Shown piece after piece: positions 43,868 through 53,493 of a DNA stretch of 64,000 nt. Origin of the DNA: Mycobacteroides immunogenum (GTDB taxonomy: Bacteria > Actinomycetota > Actinomycetes > Mycobacteriales > Mycobacteriaceae); NCBI RefSeq assembly GCF_001605725.1, contig NZ_CP011530.1, forward strand, positions 4,278,001-4,342,000, in the 5' to 3' direction. The position numbers and the translations under genes were made by a program. The notes beneath the pieces were generated by a model. That model ran no database searches. It was not told where the DNA came from and was given only the letters and a program-made list of their open reading frames with translations. Numbering within the stretch: the stretch's first letter is position 1; each line of letters begins with the position of its first letter.

Positions 43868-44037
43868 ATTCATATCTCCGTTCACATGCTCCGATGGGCC
43901 TGGTCGATGATCACCGACGACACGGCAGCGCCGCTTGTCCGCGCGCACGAAACGACAGGCTTGCCGCTGACGACGGCGACTAACGCCGGGTGTCGCCCAC
44001 CGCTGAATGGTGACCAACATAAGCAGGCTCAAGAGAT

Positions 44038-45336
44038 TTGAGGTGTAAGGAGTTGCGCCCAGGTGAGAGCGGCATCGATGGTTATGCGGTACCCACATTG
44101 ATGAGGGAACCCACCGACGACCTGTTCTCCTTCGCCGAAGCCATCGGCGTGTTAGTCGATGCACCGATCACGATCGAGGACAGCGATTCTCGCGTGCTGG
44201 CGTTCTCCGGCCGACAGGACGAAACCGACCAGCCCAGAGTAGCGACGGTACTCAATCGGCAGGTTCCCGCCCGCTATCGCGAACGCATGGAACAGTTGGG
44301 CGTTTTCGAACATCTGCTGCGTACCGACGAGCCAGTATGGATACCGGCCGAAGCACCCGATATGACGCTGGGACGTAGCGCCATCGCGGTGCGGGCAGGC
44401 GGCGAATACCTGGGTTCGTTGTGGGCCGCTTTGGCCGAGCCGCTCTCACCCAAACGTGAAAGCGCGCTACGCGAGTCGGCGAAACTCGCCGCGCACTATA
44501 TGTTGCGGCACCGCGCTGACGCCGACCCGCAACGCCGACATCACACCAATCTGGTGGCCGCAGTGCTGCGGGGAACCGACGGCGCCGACTATGCCATGAC
44601 CCGGTTGGGCCTGGGATCGGGACCCGCCGCCGTCCTGGCGTTGGGCTTGCGCCGCCCGCCTAGTACCAAAGGCGACACCGACCTTGGCAGGCTGACCGAC
44701 GCGCTGGCGATCCATCTGGACGCCATGTATCCACGATCGGCGACCGCACTGGTCAACGGCGTCGGATATGCCGTACTAGCCGCCCCCTCCGGTCCAGATC
44801 CACTGGACCACAATCAGAGTCCGGCGGCCGGGATACTCCGGGTGTCGGTGGATTTCCTCGACAGAATCGGTCCCAGAGCCGACGCCATCATCGGGATCGG
44901 CCGTGTGATCACGCCACCGGCGCCGATCGCACGATCGCGTCAGGACGCCGAGCGAGCGCTGGAGGTGCTGCGGTCCGGCCGTGTTCCGGACCGGGTCGCT
45001 CACTTCCAGGACGTCTACGTCGATTCGCTGTTGATCCAGCTCGCCGGCGCGGCGACGGCCGACGGGCTCGACCCCCTTCAGGCCATTCGATCGGTCGCCG
45101 AACAGGGCGCCTACTTTGTCGAGACACTCGAGGCGTGGCTGGACGCCTTCGGTGATGTCCCCACGGCATCGGCGGCACTGCACGTACACCCCAACACATT
45201 TCGGTACCGGCTACGTCGGGTACGCCAACTGGTCGACGCCGATCTCGACGACCCCGAGGCGCGCTTCCGGTTGATGGTGCAGCTGCGGCTAAGCCGCATC
45301 ATCGACAGCACACCACCGAACCACCGGAGCCAATAG
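44038..45336 (+). CDS. PucR-family transcriptional regulator 2 (short form)
   Basis: A 432-residue regulator that aligns with PucR 1 from the DDLFSFAEAIGVL segment onward and ends in the same helix-turn-helix (HPNTFRYRLRRVRQLVDADL near residue 384), but lacks the N-terminal domain of about 125 residues. The start is uncertain: the longest frame opens with TTG at 44038, while ATG at 44101 begins exactly where similarity to PucR 1 begins (MREPTDDLFSF). It is divergent from ridA and upstream of the DadA-like gene, so those are its likely targets. Confidence 0.85.
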   Translation: MRCKELRPGESGIDGYAVPTLMREPTDDLFSFAEAIGVLVDAPITIEDSDSRVLAFSGRQDETDQPRVATVLNRQVPARYRERMEQLGVFEHLLRTDEPVWIPAEAPDMTLGRSAIAVRAGGEYLGSLWAALAEPLSPKRESALRESAKLAAHYMLRHRADADPQRRHHTNLVAAVLRGTDGADYAMTRLGLGSGPAAVLALGLRRPPSTKGDTDLGRLTDALAIHLDAMYPRSATALVNGVGYAVLAAPSGPDPLDHNQSPAAGILRVSVDFLDRIGPRADAIIGIGRVITPPAPIARSRQDAERALEVLRSGRVPDRVAHFQDVYVDSLLIQLAGAATADGLDPLQAIRSVAEQGAYFVETLEAWLDAFGDVPTASAALHVHPNTFRYRLRRVRQLVDADLDDPEARFRLMVQLRLSRIIDSTPPNHRSQ

Positions 45337-45477
45337 CCGCCCTGGGGGCACCCCTGGTGCCGCAGGACAACATTGTGCCTTTCGCTTCTCACACGACGAC
45401 GATGTGACGACCCGCCACCGCAGCCGAGACTAACGGTTCATCTTCAGCAAACGACTGAAAAGGCGGATGGAAACGTG

Positions 45478-46716
45478 ATGAAGTCAGCTGGCTCAGCGCC
45501 AAAGCGAGTAGTGGTGGTCGGGGCCGGAATGGTGGGCCTGGCGACTGCCTGGTTCCTACAGGACCACGGGGTGGAGGTCACCGTCGTCGACCGCAATGGT
45601 GTGGCGGCGGGCGCCTCATGGGGCAACGCGGGCTTCTTGACCCCGGGGCTCGCCGCTCCTCTTGCCGAACCGTCAACGCTGCGATACGGCATCGGCAGCC
45701 TCGGGAAACGCGATGCGGCATTGAGCATTCCGCTGATGCCGTCCCTGCATACGCTCGGCTTCCTTGCCCACTTCGCGGCGCGATGCACCCATCGAGCATG
45801 GCAGCAGGGTGTGGACCGCCTTGCCAGCCTGAACACCGGCGCCCTGGGCGCGTTCGACGCGCTGGTGGCGGGAGGCGTCGACTGCGCGCCTCGTGAATCG
45901 TCGATTTTCGTCGGTTACGAGCGCGCCGAACAAAGTGCCCCGCTGCTGCGGGAGGTCGATGCCCTGGCGCGGTCCGGCGTCGAGATCGCCGCACATCGGG
46001 CCGGCGCCGATCGCCGGCCCGCGCAGTTCAGCGATGCGATCACCTCGGTGTGGGAGCTCACCGGCCAACGCTTTCTGGAGCCCGAACCGTTCCTACAAAC
46101 GCTGGCGCAGTCGATTCGGGCACGTGGGGGCGACATCCGTGAAGGCGTTGACGTTCGGGGCATCCGCCACGGGTCCGGCCCGGTATTCGTCGACACTTGC
46201 TCGACCGCACCGCTGCGTGCCGATGCCGTCGTGGTGGCCAACGGCGCCTGGATTTCACGGTTCGCGCGTGATCTCGGCATTCGCGTCAGGGTGCAGGCGG
46301 GACGCGGCTACTCCTTCTCCGTGGACACCGGATCGGTGGCCGCCCCGCTATACCTGCCCGCGTCCCGGATCGCGTGCACTCCGTACCAGGGCCGGCTTCG
46401 GGTGGCCGGGACAATGGAGTTCCGCGGCTCCAACGCGCCCCTGGACTCGAACCGCGTTGACGCGATGATCCGTGCCGCGGCTCCGATGCTGCGCGTGCGC
46501 GATTGGGATGTTCAAGATGTCTGGGTGGGACCCCGGCCCATGAGCCACGACAACCTTCCACTCGTCGGTGCCACCAAGCTCCCCGGCGTGTACGCCGCGG
46601 GTGGTCACGGCATGTGGGGAATCCTGCAGGGCCCCATCACCGGCCAACTCTTGGCGCGGCAGATCATCACCGGCGTGGTACCGCCTCAGCTGGAGGCGTT
46701 CTCACCGGTCCGCTGA
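45478..46716 (+). CDS. DadA-like D-amino acid dehydrogenase (FAD)
   Basis: A 412-residue DAO-family flavoprotein. The FAD motif VVVVGAGMVGLATAWFL is near residue 11, followed by the DadA-type GASWGNAGFLTPGLAAPLAEP block; the C-terminal GGHGMWGILQGPITGQLLA matches the family's FAD-closing segment. It would oxidise D-amino acids to 2-oxo acids plus ammonia, passing electrons to the respiratory chain. ATG 45478 is chosen over a distant in-frame start because AAGGCGGATGG lies just upstream. It follows PucR 2 and is convergent with the S9 fusion gene. Confidence 0.86.
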   Translation: MKSAGSAPKRVVVVGAGMVGLATAWFLQDHGVEVTVVDRNGVAAGASWGNAGFLTPGLAAPLAEPSTLRYGIGSLGKRDAALSIPLMPSLHTLGFLAHFAARCTHRAWQQGVDRLASLNTGALGAFDALVAGGVDCAPRESSIFVGYERAEQSAPLLREVDALARSGVEIAAHRAGADRRPAQFSDAITSVWELTGQRFLEPEPFLQTLAQSIRARGGDIREGVDVRGIRHGSGPVFVDTCSTAPLRADAVVVANGAWISRFARDLGIRVRVQAGRGYSFSVDTGSVAAPLYLPASRIACTPYQGRLRVAGTMEFRGSNAPLDSNRVDAMIRAAAPMLRVRDWDVQDVWVGPRPMSHDNLPLVGATKLPGVYAAGGHGMWGILQGPITGQLLARQIITGVVPPQLEAFSPVR

Positions 46717-46737
46717 GAACGGCCGGACACGACAGGC

Positions 46738-49700
46738 CTAGACAGTCCCGGCGACGCGCTGCATCGCGCGCACGCCGATATGGATGATCCGCTCACCCGA
46801 TGGCAGCACACTGAATGTGACTGCCTCCCAGGGACCGTCGTCACCCTGAAGGCGGGTCAGGAGGCGGTCGGCCCCCGCAGGCAACGCCCGCTGTTCGATG
46901 ACCGGTTCGGCCTCGACAAGCGGACCGGTGTAGGTCTGTCGGATCCGCAACCCATCCTCGCTGGTGAAGACCTCAACGCGCGCCTCCGCCGCCTCGTAGG
47001 TGCCGAGGTGCTCGGCCACCGCGCCACGCCAACGTTCTGCGTCACCGGCAATGGGCTGTACCCGCTCCGGCAGGGCAATACCGGCAAGCTCCCCGAAAAC
47101 CTCGCCCGCGAGGTCCTCGTAGAGCCCGTCGGTGTCGCCACCGTTCGTCAGCAGCGCGAACGCGATGTTGTTTCGCGCATCGAGCACCAAATAAGCGAAT
47201 TGTCCGATCGTGGCACCGTCATGCCCAAACTGATTACCGTCACCCCAGGTGAAGCGAATCCAGCCCAGCCCCCAGGATCCGATGAGCCGATCGGTCGCGG
47301 GCACGTCTACCTCATGCGCCCGCATCGCGGCGACATGTTCTTGCGTCATCAGTCGGGTGCCGTCCGCCGCGACACCGTCGCGCAGATGCAGCGCGGCGAA
47401 GGACAGCAGATCGCCCACCGTGCACGAGATGAGCCCGGCCGGCCCCATGGCGCGGGGCAGCACCCACACCGATGCGGGTGCGAGCACGCCGTCGGATTTC
47501 TCGTGCCCGACGGCGGCGGCGCGGAGCACCGCCTCCTCGGGCAATGTCACGGTGTTGCGTAATCCCATTGGTTCGCAGAGTAGTTCGCGCATCGCCTGGT
47601 CCCACACCTTGCCGGTCGCGCGCTCGATGATGCGACCGAGCAGCACGAATCCGGAGTTGCAGTACGCCCACGAGGCACCCACCGGGAACACACGTTTCAA
47701 CTCGCCGAGCTGCTCCACATAACGCGCCACGCAGTCGTCGCCGCGGCCGGTGTCGGTAAAGACGTCGCCGTCGAGGCCGCTGGTGTGGTTCATCAGGTGC
47801 CGCACGGTGACGCCCTCGTACAAGGCCGACGACGGGTGCAGCTCAGGCAGCAGCTCCAGTACGGGTGTGTCGAGACCGAATTTCCCTTGCTCGATGAGCC
47901 GGATCGCGGCGGTGGTGGTCCACACCTTGGTGATCGAGCCGATCTGAAACACGGAGTCAAGCGTCACCGGCGCCCGGTCGCCGAACGCCAGATTCAAGGT
48001 GCCCGTGGCGAGTTCGACACGCGACTCCGGGTGCCCGGCGCCAAGTCTCAGCACGCCGAGCTGGGCGCCCGGTACGCCATACTTGTCCGCCAGCTCGGTG
48101 AGCCGCCGCTGCCAACGCGCGCTCGGCAACGGCGCCGGCCGTGCCCCGCTCACGTCTCCCGCATAGCGCTGCGCCCATTCGGCGACCCGGCGGGCGTAAT
48201 CGATGCGATGACTCAGCCGTCCCGCCGCCGGGAACTCGTGGGAGGCACCGGGATAGACCACGAGCTGGGTCCGCACCTGACGTTCCCGCAGGGCCGAGAA
48301 CCATTGCTGGGCCTGGCCGATGGGGCAACGCAGGTCGGCCGCGCCGTGCAGGATCAACGTCGGCGTCTGCACCTGTTGCGCACGCGACAGCGGGGACAGC
48401 TCCCATAACCGTCGGTGGTCGGCCGGCCGCCACGGGAACAACCCAAGTTCGAGCGGGTTGACCTCTGCGCTGTCATCGGCGGTGCCGCCGCCGCTCACCA
48501 GGTCGCACATGATGCCGCCCGCGATGGCGGCGACAAAGCGGTTGTCGCGGCTCGGCAGGTCACACGCGATGTAGCCGCCGTAGCTGTAGCCGGTGACGAC
48601 GATGCGCGCCGGGTCCACCAGCCCCTCGGCGACCAGGGTGTCAACCGGTTCGAGAAAGTCGTTGCGGTCCGCCTCGCCCCAGGCACCGTTCACGCCGGTG
48701 TAGAACGCCTCGCCGTAGCCGTCGCTGCCGCGCGGGTTCACCATCAGAATCGTCCAGCCGCACTCCACGAGTTCCTGGTGCTGCAGGTGCCACGCGTCGG
48801 CCAGCCCGTTCCAGGCGTTGTGCGGGCCACCGTGGACATCGAGCAGCAGCGGCCCCGGCTCGGTGCAGTCCTCGTTTCGCAGAATCCAGCCCTCGACGGA
48901 TGAGCCGTCGGTGATCTGGAACCAGCGGCGCTCGCGGCGTCGCATCCGGATCCCGGCGCACGCCGCGCCGTGCGCGGTGATCGGCTCGCACGCGCCACTC
49001 GCCAGGTCGATCACGGCGACCTCACCGAAAGACTCGGGGGTCGCCAGGATGGTGACCGCTTTGCCGCCTCCGCAGGCGAAGCCGCTGATCTCGCACTCGG
49101 CGGAATCACCCAGTTCTTGCGCGGGGCCGCCGTCCAGGGGCGCGGTGTAGAGCCGCGCATACCCGCCGTCGAGAGCCGCGAACACCACGTCGCCGTTCGA
49201 TACGGCGGCGGGCCGCGCCCCCGGGTAGCTCGAGCTTCCGGCACGTGCGTTGCGGTCAAGTTCCGGAGCGACCCGCACCACCTCGCCGGTGCCACCGTCG
49301 ACGACGAAGACGCCCGCATGTCCGCCCGAAACATCTTGGCGGCCAAGCACAACCAGGCGCGTGCCGTCGGGTGTGTAGCTGACGGTCTGGGCCATGCCCT
49401 CGGCGAAGGCCAGCAGCCGCGGGTATCCGGTGCCGTCGGCGGCGATGACATGCACCGCCGAGTGCAGGTCGAGTTCGGTGCTGCCCTTCGGGCGCGCCGT
49501 GTACGCGAGTTGCCTTGAGTCGGGACTCCATCCGAAGTCCTGAACGTCGCCCTCGCCGTCGGTGAGGCGCCGCACGCTGCCGTGCGTGACATCGATGACG
49601 TGCAGATGGGTGCGAATGCCACGCCGGTAGCCCACGCCGTCGAGCTGCGCGTCGAGCGTGTTCACCACGATCGGGAGGCTCTCATCGGCCGTTTTCTCCG

Positions 49701-50091
49701 CCGATGTGTTGGGCGCCCCGAGGTCGACGTCGGCCAGGGCCGCGAGGCTTCGCCCATCCGGGCTCCATCTCAAAGCAGAAGCGCCAAGCGATAACTCGGT
49801 AATCTGCACGGGTTGGCCCCCGGCCACCGGAATCGACCACGGCTGGCCGTCGCGCAGAAACGCGACGGTACGACCGTCCGGGGAGATCACGGGGCACGCA
49901 TCGGCGGGCCCGGCGGTGACCGCGCGCGCCTCACCGCCCGGGCAGACGGCCCACAAACACGTTGTAGTGCGGTCCAAGTCGCCGTCGTTGCGTTGCAACG
50001 TGTAGATGATCTGCTGCCCGTCCGGGGTAACGGTAGCCTCCGCGGGGATCTCCACGTCGAGCAGATCTTCGATGCGCATCGCGCGAGTCAT
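46738..50091 (-). CDS. S9 (prolyl oligopeptidase) peptidase fused to a serine beta-lactamase-fold domain
   Basis: A 1117-residue two-enzyme chain. Residues ~1-350 form a beta-propeller. Residues ~380-650 are an S9 peptidase catalytic domain with Ser in TGYSYGGYI near 502, Asp in HGAADLRCP near 580 and His in PGASHEF near 612. From ~670 a second, separate hydrolase follows: Ser-x-x-Lys as GSITKVW near 718, Tyr-Cys-Asn near 810 and a His-Asp-Gly near 960, the class C beta-lactamase/D-aminopeptidase type. No frameshift separates them. The start is ATG 50091 with GAGGA upstream. It has no signal peptide and should cut peptides, perhaps with D-residues, in the cytosol. Confidence 0.88.
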   Translation of the reverse strand: MTRAMRIEDLLDVEIPAEATVTPDGQQIIYTLQRNDGDLDRTTTCLWAVCPGGEARAVTAGPADACPVISPDGRTVAFLRDGQPWSIPVAGGQPVQITELSLGASALRWSPDGRSLAALADVDLGAPNTSAEKTADESLPIVVNTLDAQLDGVGYRRGIRTHLHVIDVTHGSVRRLTDGEGDVQDFGWSPDSRQLAYTARPKGSTELDLHSAVHVIAADGTGYPRLLAFAEGMAQTVSYTPDGTRLVVLGRQDVSGGHAGVFVVDGGTGEVVRVAPELDRNARAGSSSYPGARPAAVSNGDVVFAALDGGYARLYTAPLDGGPAQELGDSAECEISGFACGGGKAVTILATPESFGEVAVIDLASGACEPITAHGAACAGIRMRRRERRWFQITDGSSVEGWILRNEDCTEPGPLLLDVHGGPHNAWNGLADAWHLQHQELVECGWTILMVNPRGSDGYGEAFYTGVNGAWGEADRNDFLEPVDTLVAEGLVDPARIVVTGYSYGGYIACDLPSRDNRFVAAIAGGIMCDLVSGGGTADDSAEVNPLELGLFPWRPADHRRLWELSPLSRAQQVQTPTLILHGAADLRCPIGQAQQWFSALRERQVRTQLVVYPGASHEFPAAGRLSHRIDYARRVAEWAQRYAGDVSGARPAPLPSARWQRRLTELADKYGVPGAQLGVLRLGAGHPESRVELATGTLNLAFGDRAPVTLDSVFQIGSITKVWTTTAAIRLIEQGKFGLDTPVLELLPELHPSSALYEGVTVRHLMNHTSGLDGDVFTDTGRGDDCVARYVEQLGELKRVFPVGASWAYCNSGFVLLGRIIERATGKVWDQAMRELLCEPMGLRNTVTLPEEAVLRAAAVGHEKSDGVLAPASVWVLPRAMGPAGLISCTVGDLLSFAALHLRDGVAADGTRLMTQEHVAAMRAHEVDVPATDRLIGSWGLGWIRFTWGDGNQFGHDGATIGQFAYLVLDARNNIAFALLTNGGDTDGLYEDLAGEVFGELAGIALPERVQPIAGDAERWRGAVAEHLGTYEAAEARVEVFTSEDGLRIRQTYTGPLVEAEPVIEQRALPAGADRLLTRLQGDDGPWEAVTFSVLPSGERIIHIGVRAMQRVAGTV

Positions 50092-50289
50092 ACGGGTCCT
50101 CTTTCGCTCCGGGCCTGGGACAGGGAGTGACGTCAACGTTCGAATACGTCTCCCCGGAACGGTGGCAGCACCTGTCACCGTCTGGGTAGTGCGTGGGGCA
50201 CCATGCGCACGTCGCTCTTTCGTCGTGGCGACCCAACGCCGAGGCCACGGGCACTGGCCCGCTTCGCCGAAGTGCGCCTCGTTGTGTCG

Positions 50290-51222
50290 TCACGGCGATC
50301 CGATCGCCCCCTGTAAATCGTCGTTCACCACGGCCCGCACGACTGCGGTGACGGCTCGCACCGTGCGGCGCGCCACAGAGGCGACGGGGCGGACGAGCAC
50401 GATCTCACGGCTGAAGTCATCGGCAATACGTAGCCGGACGATGGGCGCCGCGGGGTTGAGCGCAATCATGGTGTCGGTCACGAACGCGACGCCCAGGCCG
50501 CGCGCCACCAACGCGAGCGTTACCGCCGAGTCCATGATCTCGTGATGGACATTGGGTTCGAATCCGCTCTGGCGGCACACCGCGCGCACGGCCGCGCCGA
50601 ACGGGGTATGTCCCGGTGGGATGACAAAAGCCCAATCGGCCAGTTCCCGGAGGTGCACCGCTTCGGCATCGACGGTCCGGCTGAAATCGCGAGACATCGC
50701 CAATCCGAATGATTCCCGGCGCAGCATGGTGATCTCGGCATCGCCACTACGCGGCATGGGCGCAATCGGGTAGTCCAAACCGATCGCGGCATCGACGGTG
50801 CCCCGACGGACCGCATCGACCACCACGTCGACACTCAGTTCGCGGCTGGTGAGTTCCAGCCGCGGATAACGTCGTTGCGCTTCCGCCATCACGGCGGGCA
50901 GCAGTGCCGCGGCCGTACTGCCGAACACCCCGAGGACGAACGGGGCCGACAGTTCTTCATTGACCGATCGCAACGCCTCCAACGCGTCCTGTTCTGCCAC
51001 CAGGATCCGGTCGGCATGTAACGCAAGGACGCGGCCGGCATCGGTGAGGATGACGTTTCGCCCCGCGCGGGCGACCAACGGTGCACCCACCGCCGTTTCC
51101 AGGGCCGAGATTTGCTGGGATACCGCACCCGGGGTGTATCCGAGAGCTTGAGCCACCGACACCATGGTGCCCAACCGGTCCAGCGCGCGCAGCGTGGCCA
51201 GGTGCGTCAAACTCATTACCAT
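50290..51222 (-). CDS. LysR-family transcriptional regulator
   Basis: A 310-residue regulator with an N-terminal winged helix (SVAQALGYTPGAVSQQISALE near residue 22) and an effector-binding domain from about residue 90. It lies downstream of the E1 gene on the same strand, 46 bases away, but has its own leaderless-type promoter (TAGGAT six bases before the ATG at 51222). LysR proteins are usually activated by a pathway intermediate; 2-aminoadipate, 2-oxoadipate or lysine are reasonable guesses from the neighbours, nothing more. Confidence 0.9.
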   Translation of the reverse strand: MVMSLTHLATLRALDRLGTMVSVAQALGYTPGAVSQQISALETAVGAPLVARAGRNVILTDAGRVLALHADRILVAEQDALEALRSVNEELSAPFVLGVFGSTAAALLPAVMAEAQRRYPRLELTSRELSVDVVVDAVRRGTVDAAIGLDYPIAPMPRSGDAEITMLRRESFGLAMSRDFSRTVDAEAVHLRELADWAFVIPPGHTPFGAAVRAVCRQSGFEPNVHHEIMDSAVTLALVARGLGVAFVTDTMIALNPAAPIVRLRIADDFSREIVLVRPVASVARRTVRAVTAVVRAVVNDDLQGAIGSP

Positions 51223-51228
51223 CGACTA

Positions 51229-51234
51229 ATCCTA
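51229..51234 (-). promoter_or_regulatory. -10 element (TAGGAT) of a leaderless promoter, LysR gene
   Basis: On the minus strand TAGGAT is six bases before the ATG at 51222. The palindrome-like CTAATTAGGATTAG around it may be an autoregulatory site. Confidence 0.5.
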
Positions 51235-51268
51235 ATTAGAAGGCGTTGGTAATACATAGATTTACTGA

Positions 51269-53464
51269 TTATTTGGCGGGCTGCCCGTGGGTGCTGCCAA
51301 CGAGGGATATCGCGGCGTGCGCGATCGCTTCTTCGCTGACCAGAACCTGCAGAGCAGCGTCTCCGAGCGGAATGAAGCTGTCATAGCTGCATACGCGAGC
51401 CAACGCGCCGCTGTAGCCGTTGTCGATGAGCTCGGCGAGAACCTGCTGGCCCACTCCCCCGCTGCGCCGGGTCTCGTCGACAATCAGCACATGCCCGGTG
51501 GCGGCCGCGTCGCGCAGCACGTCCTTGATCGGTAACGGGGATAGCCACCGTAAATCCGTGACCCGGCAACGGATCCCGTGAGTACGACGCAGCGACTCGG
51601 CCACGCGCAGGCTCATCGGGACGCCGTTGCCGAACGTCACGATGGACAGGTGCTCTCCGTCGCCGTAGGTGCGAGCGGTACCGATGGTGGCGTCCAGCAG
51701 CTCGTGCGAGCCCGTCAGCCACCCGCCGTCGCCCTCACTGTGCAGATCGCGAGTGTGGTACAGCGCAATCGGTTCCAGATAGACGCACACCGCGCCAGCC
51801 TCCACGGCGGCACGCGCGCAGGCCCGCAACATGATTGACGCGTCGTCGGGGTGCGAGGGCGAGGCCACGATGATGCCCGGAATATCCAGTAACGCGGCCA
51901 CCGAGTCATCGTTATGGAAGTGCCCGCCGAAACCCTTTTGGAAGCCGTAGCCCGCGATGCGGATCACCGCGGGATTGCGGTACTGACCGTTGGAAAAGAA
52001 CTGCAGCGTCGCGGCCTCCCCGCGGATCTGATCCAGCGCGTTGTGCACATAGGCCAGGTACTGAATCTCCGGGATGGCCAGCAGACCGTTGAGTCCGGCA
52101 CCGAGCGCCAGACCAAGAATCGTCTGCTCATCGAGGATGGTGTCGAAGACGCGGGCGCCCCCGAAATTCTTCTGCAGGCCGCGGGTCAGTCCGTACACGC
52201 CACCCTTGCGGGCCACGTCCTCACCGAACACCAGCGCCTGCGGGTACTCGCAGAGAATGTCCTGTAGCGCAGCGTTAATCGACTGTGCCAGAGTCATTTT
52301 GCCTTCGAACGGCTCGCAGCGCACCGTGCGCGAGGCCCGCACCGAGGCGCGCAACGTGCCCCTGAGCGGTTCCATGACCGCAGCCGGCGAATCCAGCTGC
52401 GGCAGCTGGCACACCTCGGTGGCCAGTCGCATCACGGTGGCGCGCTTGTGCTCATAGATGTCGAGCAGCTCGCCGGCACTGCGATGCCCCTGTTCGACGA
52501 GCATGCGCGCGGTACCCAGGACAGGGTCGCGTGCGTAGTCATCGGAGATCTCGCGCGGGCTGCGATACCCCGGTTCGAAGTCCGAGCCGGCGTGGCCCAT
52601 CAACCGCACGGTGCTCAGATGCAGGAAGGCGGGGCGCCGGTAATGCCGGACGTAGTCCGCGGCCGCAGACGCCGCGGCGAAGGTTTCCGCGACATCGGCA
52701 CCGTTGGCGGCGAAGTAGGTGAGGCCCGGCCGGTGCGCGTAGACATTGGCGATCCACCCCTGCGGCGTCTTGGTGCTGATGCCGATGCCGTTGTCCTCAC
52801 ACACGAACAGCAGCGGCACGTCCAGGCCGCGGTAGGTCGCGTTCAGCGCGGCGTTGATGGCACCGACGGCGGTCGAATGATTGGCCGAGGCGTCACCGAA
52901 ACTGCAGACCACGACAGAGTCCCGCGGCCACGGGCAGCTGCCCCCGGCGCTCGCCTGCCCAAGCAGGAATGCCGTGCCGAATGCCCGCGGCAGATGCGAG
53001 GCGATCGTCGAGGTCTGCGGAACGATGTTGAGGTCGTGGCGGCCGAACACCTTGTGCCGGCCACCGGACATCGGTTCCTCGGTGGCCGACACGATGCCCA
53101 GCAGCACATCGCGCAACGCGTCGCGTCCGCCGCCACACTGGCGGGCGCGCTGCAAAAAGAACCCGCCCGAACGGTAGTGCAGCAGTGCGGGATCCGTCGG
53201 GCGCAGGGCCGCCGCCACGGTGGCGTTGGCTTCGTGCCCTGCCGACCCGATGGTGTAGAAGCCCTGGCCGTCGGCGCGCAAGGCACGTGCGGCCAGGTCG
53301 AGATGACGGCTGCCGATCTGGGAGTCAAAAATGTGCAGCGCATCCGTGACTGTCAGCGATGCCCCGGGCCGCACCGGCGCGTTGTCGTCACGCCCCGGTG
53401 CGGATGTCACCGCGCTACAGGCTTGCAGCGCGGCAATGAAGTGATCGTCTACGGCATCGGACAT
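51269..53464 (-). CDS. Fused alpha/beta E1 component of a 2-oxoacid dehydrogenase complex
   Basis: A 731-residue thiamine-diphosphate enzyme. The alpha half (residues ~40-360) has the ThDP motif SFGDASANHS…INAALN near residue 190 and CEDNGIGIST; the beta half (~390-720) begins MTLAQSINAALQDIL and has FGEDVARKGGVYGLT and the ALGAGLNGLLAIPEIQY block. Separate alpha and beta chains are more common; here they are one protein. E2 and E3 partners are not in the window. Next to gcdH, oxidation of 2-oxoadipate to glutaryl-CoA is the natural guess, but branched-chain or other oxo acids cannot be excluded. GGGAG lies upstream of the ATG. Confidence 0.87.
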   Translation of the reverse strand: MSDAVDDHFIAALQACSAVTSAPGRDDNAPVRPGASLTVTDALHIFDSQIGSRHLDLAARALRADGQGFYTIGSAGHEANATVAAALRPTDPALLHYRSGGFFLQRARQCGGGRDALRDVLLGIVSATEEPMSGGRHKVFGRHDLNIVPQTSTIASHLPRAFGTAFLLGQASAGGSCPWPRDSVVVCSFGDASANHSTAVGAINAALNATYRGLDVPLLFVCEDNGIGISTKTPQGWIANVYAHRPGLTYFAANGADVAETFAAASAAADYVRHYRRPAFLHLSTVRLMGHAGSDFEPGYRSPREISDDYARDPVLGTARMLVEQGHRSAGELLDIYEHKRATVMRLATEVCQLPQLDSPAAVMEPLRGTLRASVRASRTVRCEPFEGKMTLAQSINAALQDILCEYPQALVFGEDVARKGGVYGLTRGLQKNFGGARVFDTILDEQTILGLALGAGLNGLLAIPEIQYLAYVHNALDQIRGEAATLQFFSNGQYRNPAVIRIAGYGFQKGFGGHFHNDDSVAALLDIPGIIVASPSHPDDASIMLRACARAAVEAGAVCVYLEPIALYHTRDLHSEGDGGWLTGSHELLDATIGTARTYGDGEHLSIVTFGNGVPMSLRVAESLRRTHGIRCRVTDLRWLSPLPIKDVLRDAAATGHVLIVDETRRSGGVGQQVLAELIDNGYSGALARVCSYDSFIPLGDAALQVLVSEEAIAHAAISLVGSTHGQPAK

Positions 53465-53493
53465 CAGATAACTCCCTTCCCCTCAACTACCGG

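Noticed and set aside
43868..44037. Third copy of the TTGTG-N7-CACA motif near PucR 2
   Set aside because: Only a GATCAC core is present; the left half does not match, so it was not counted.
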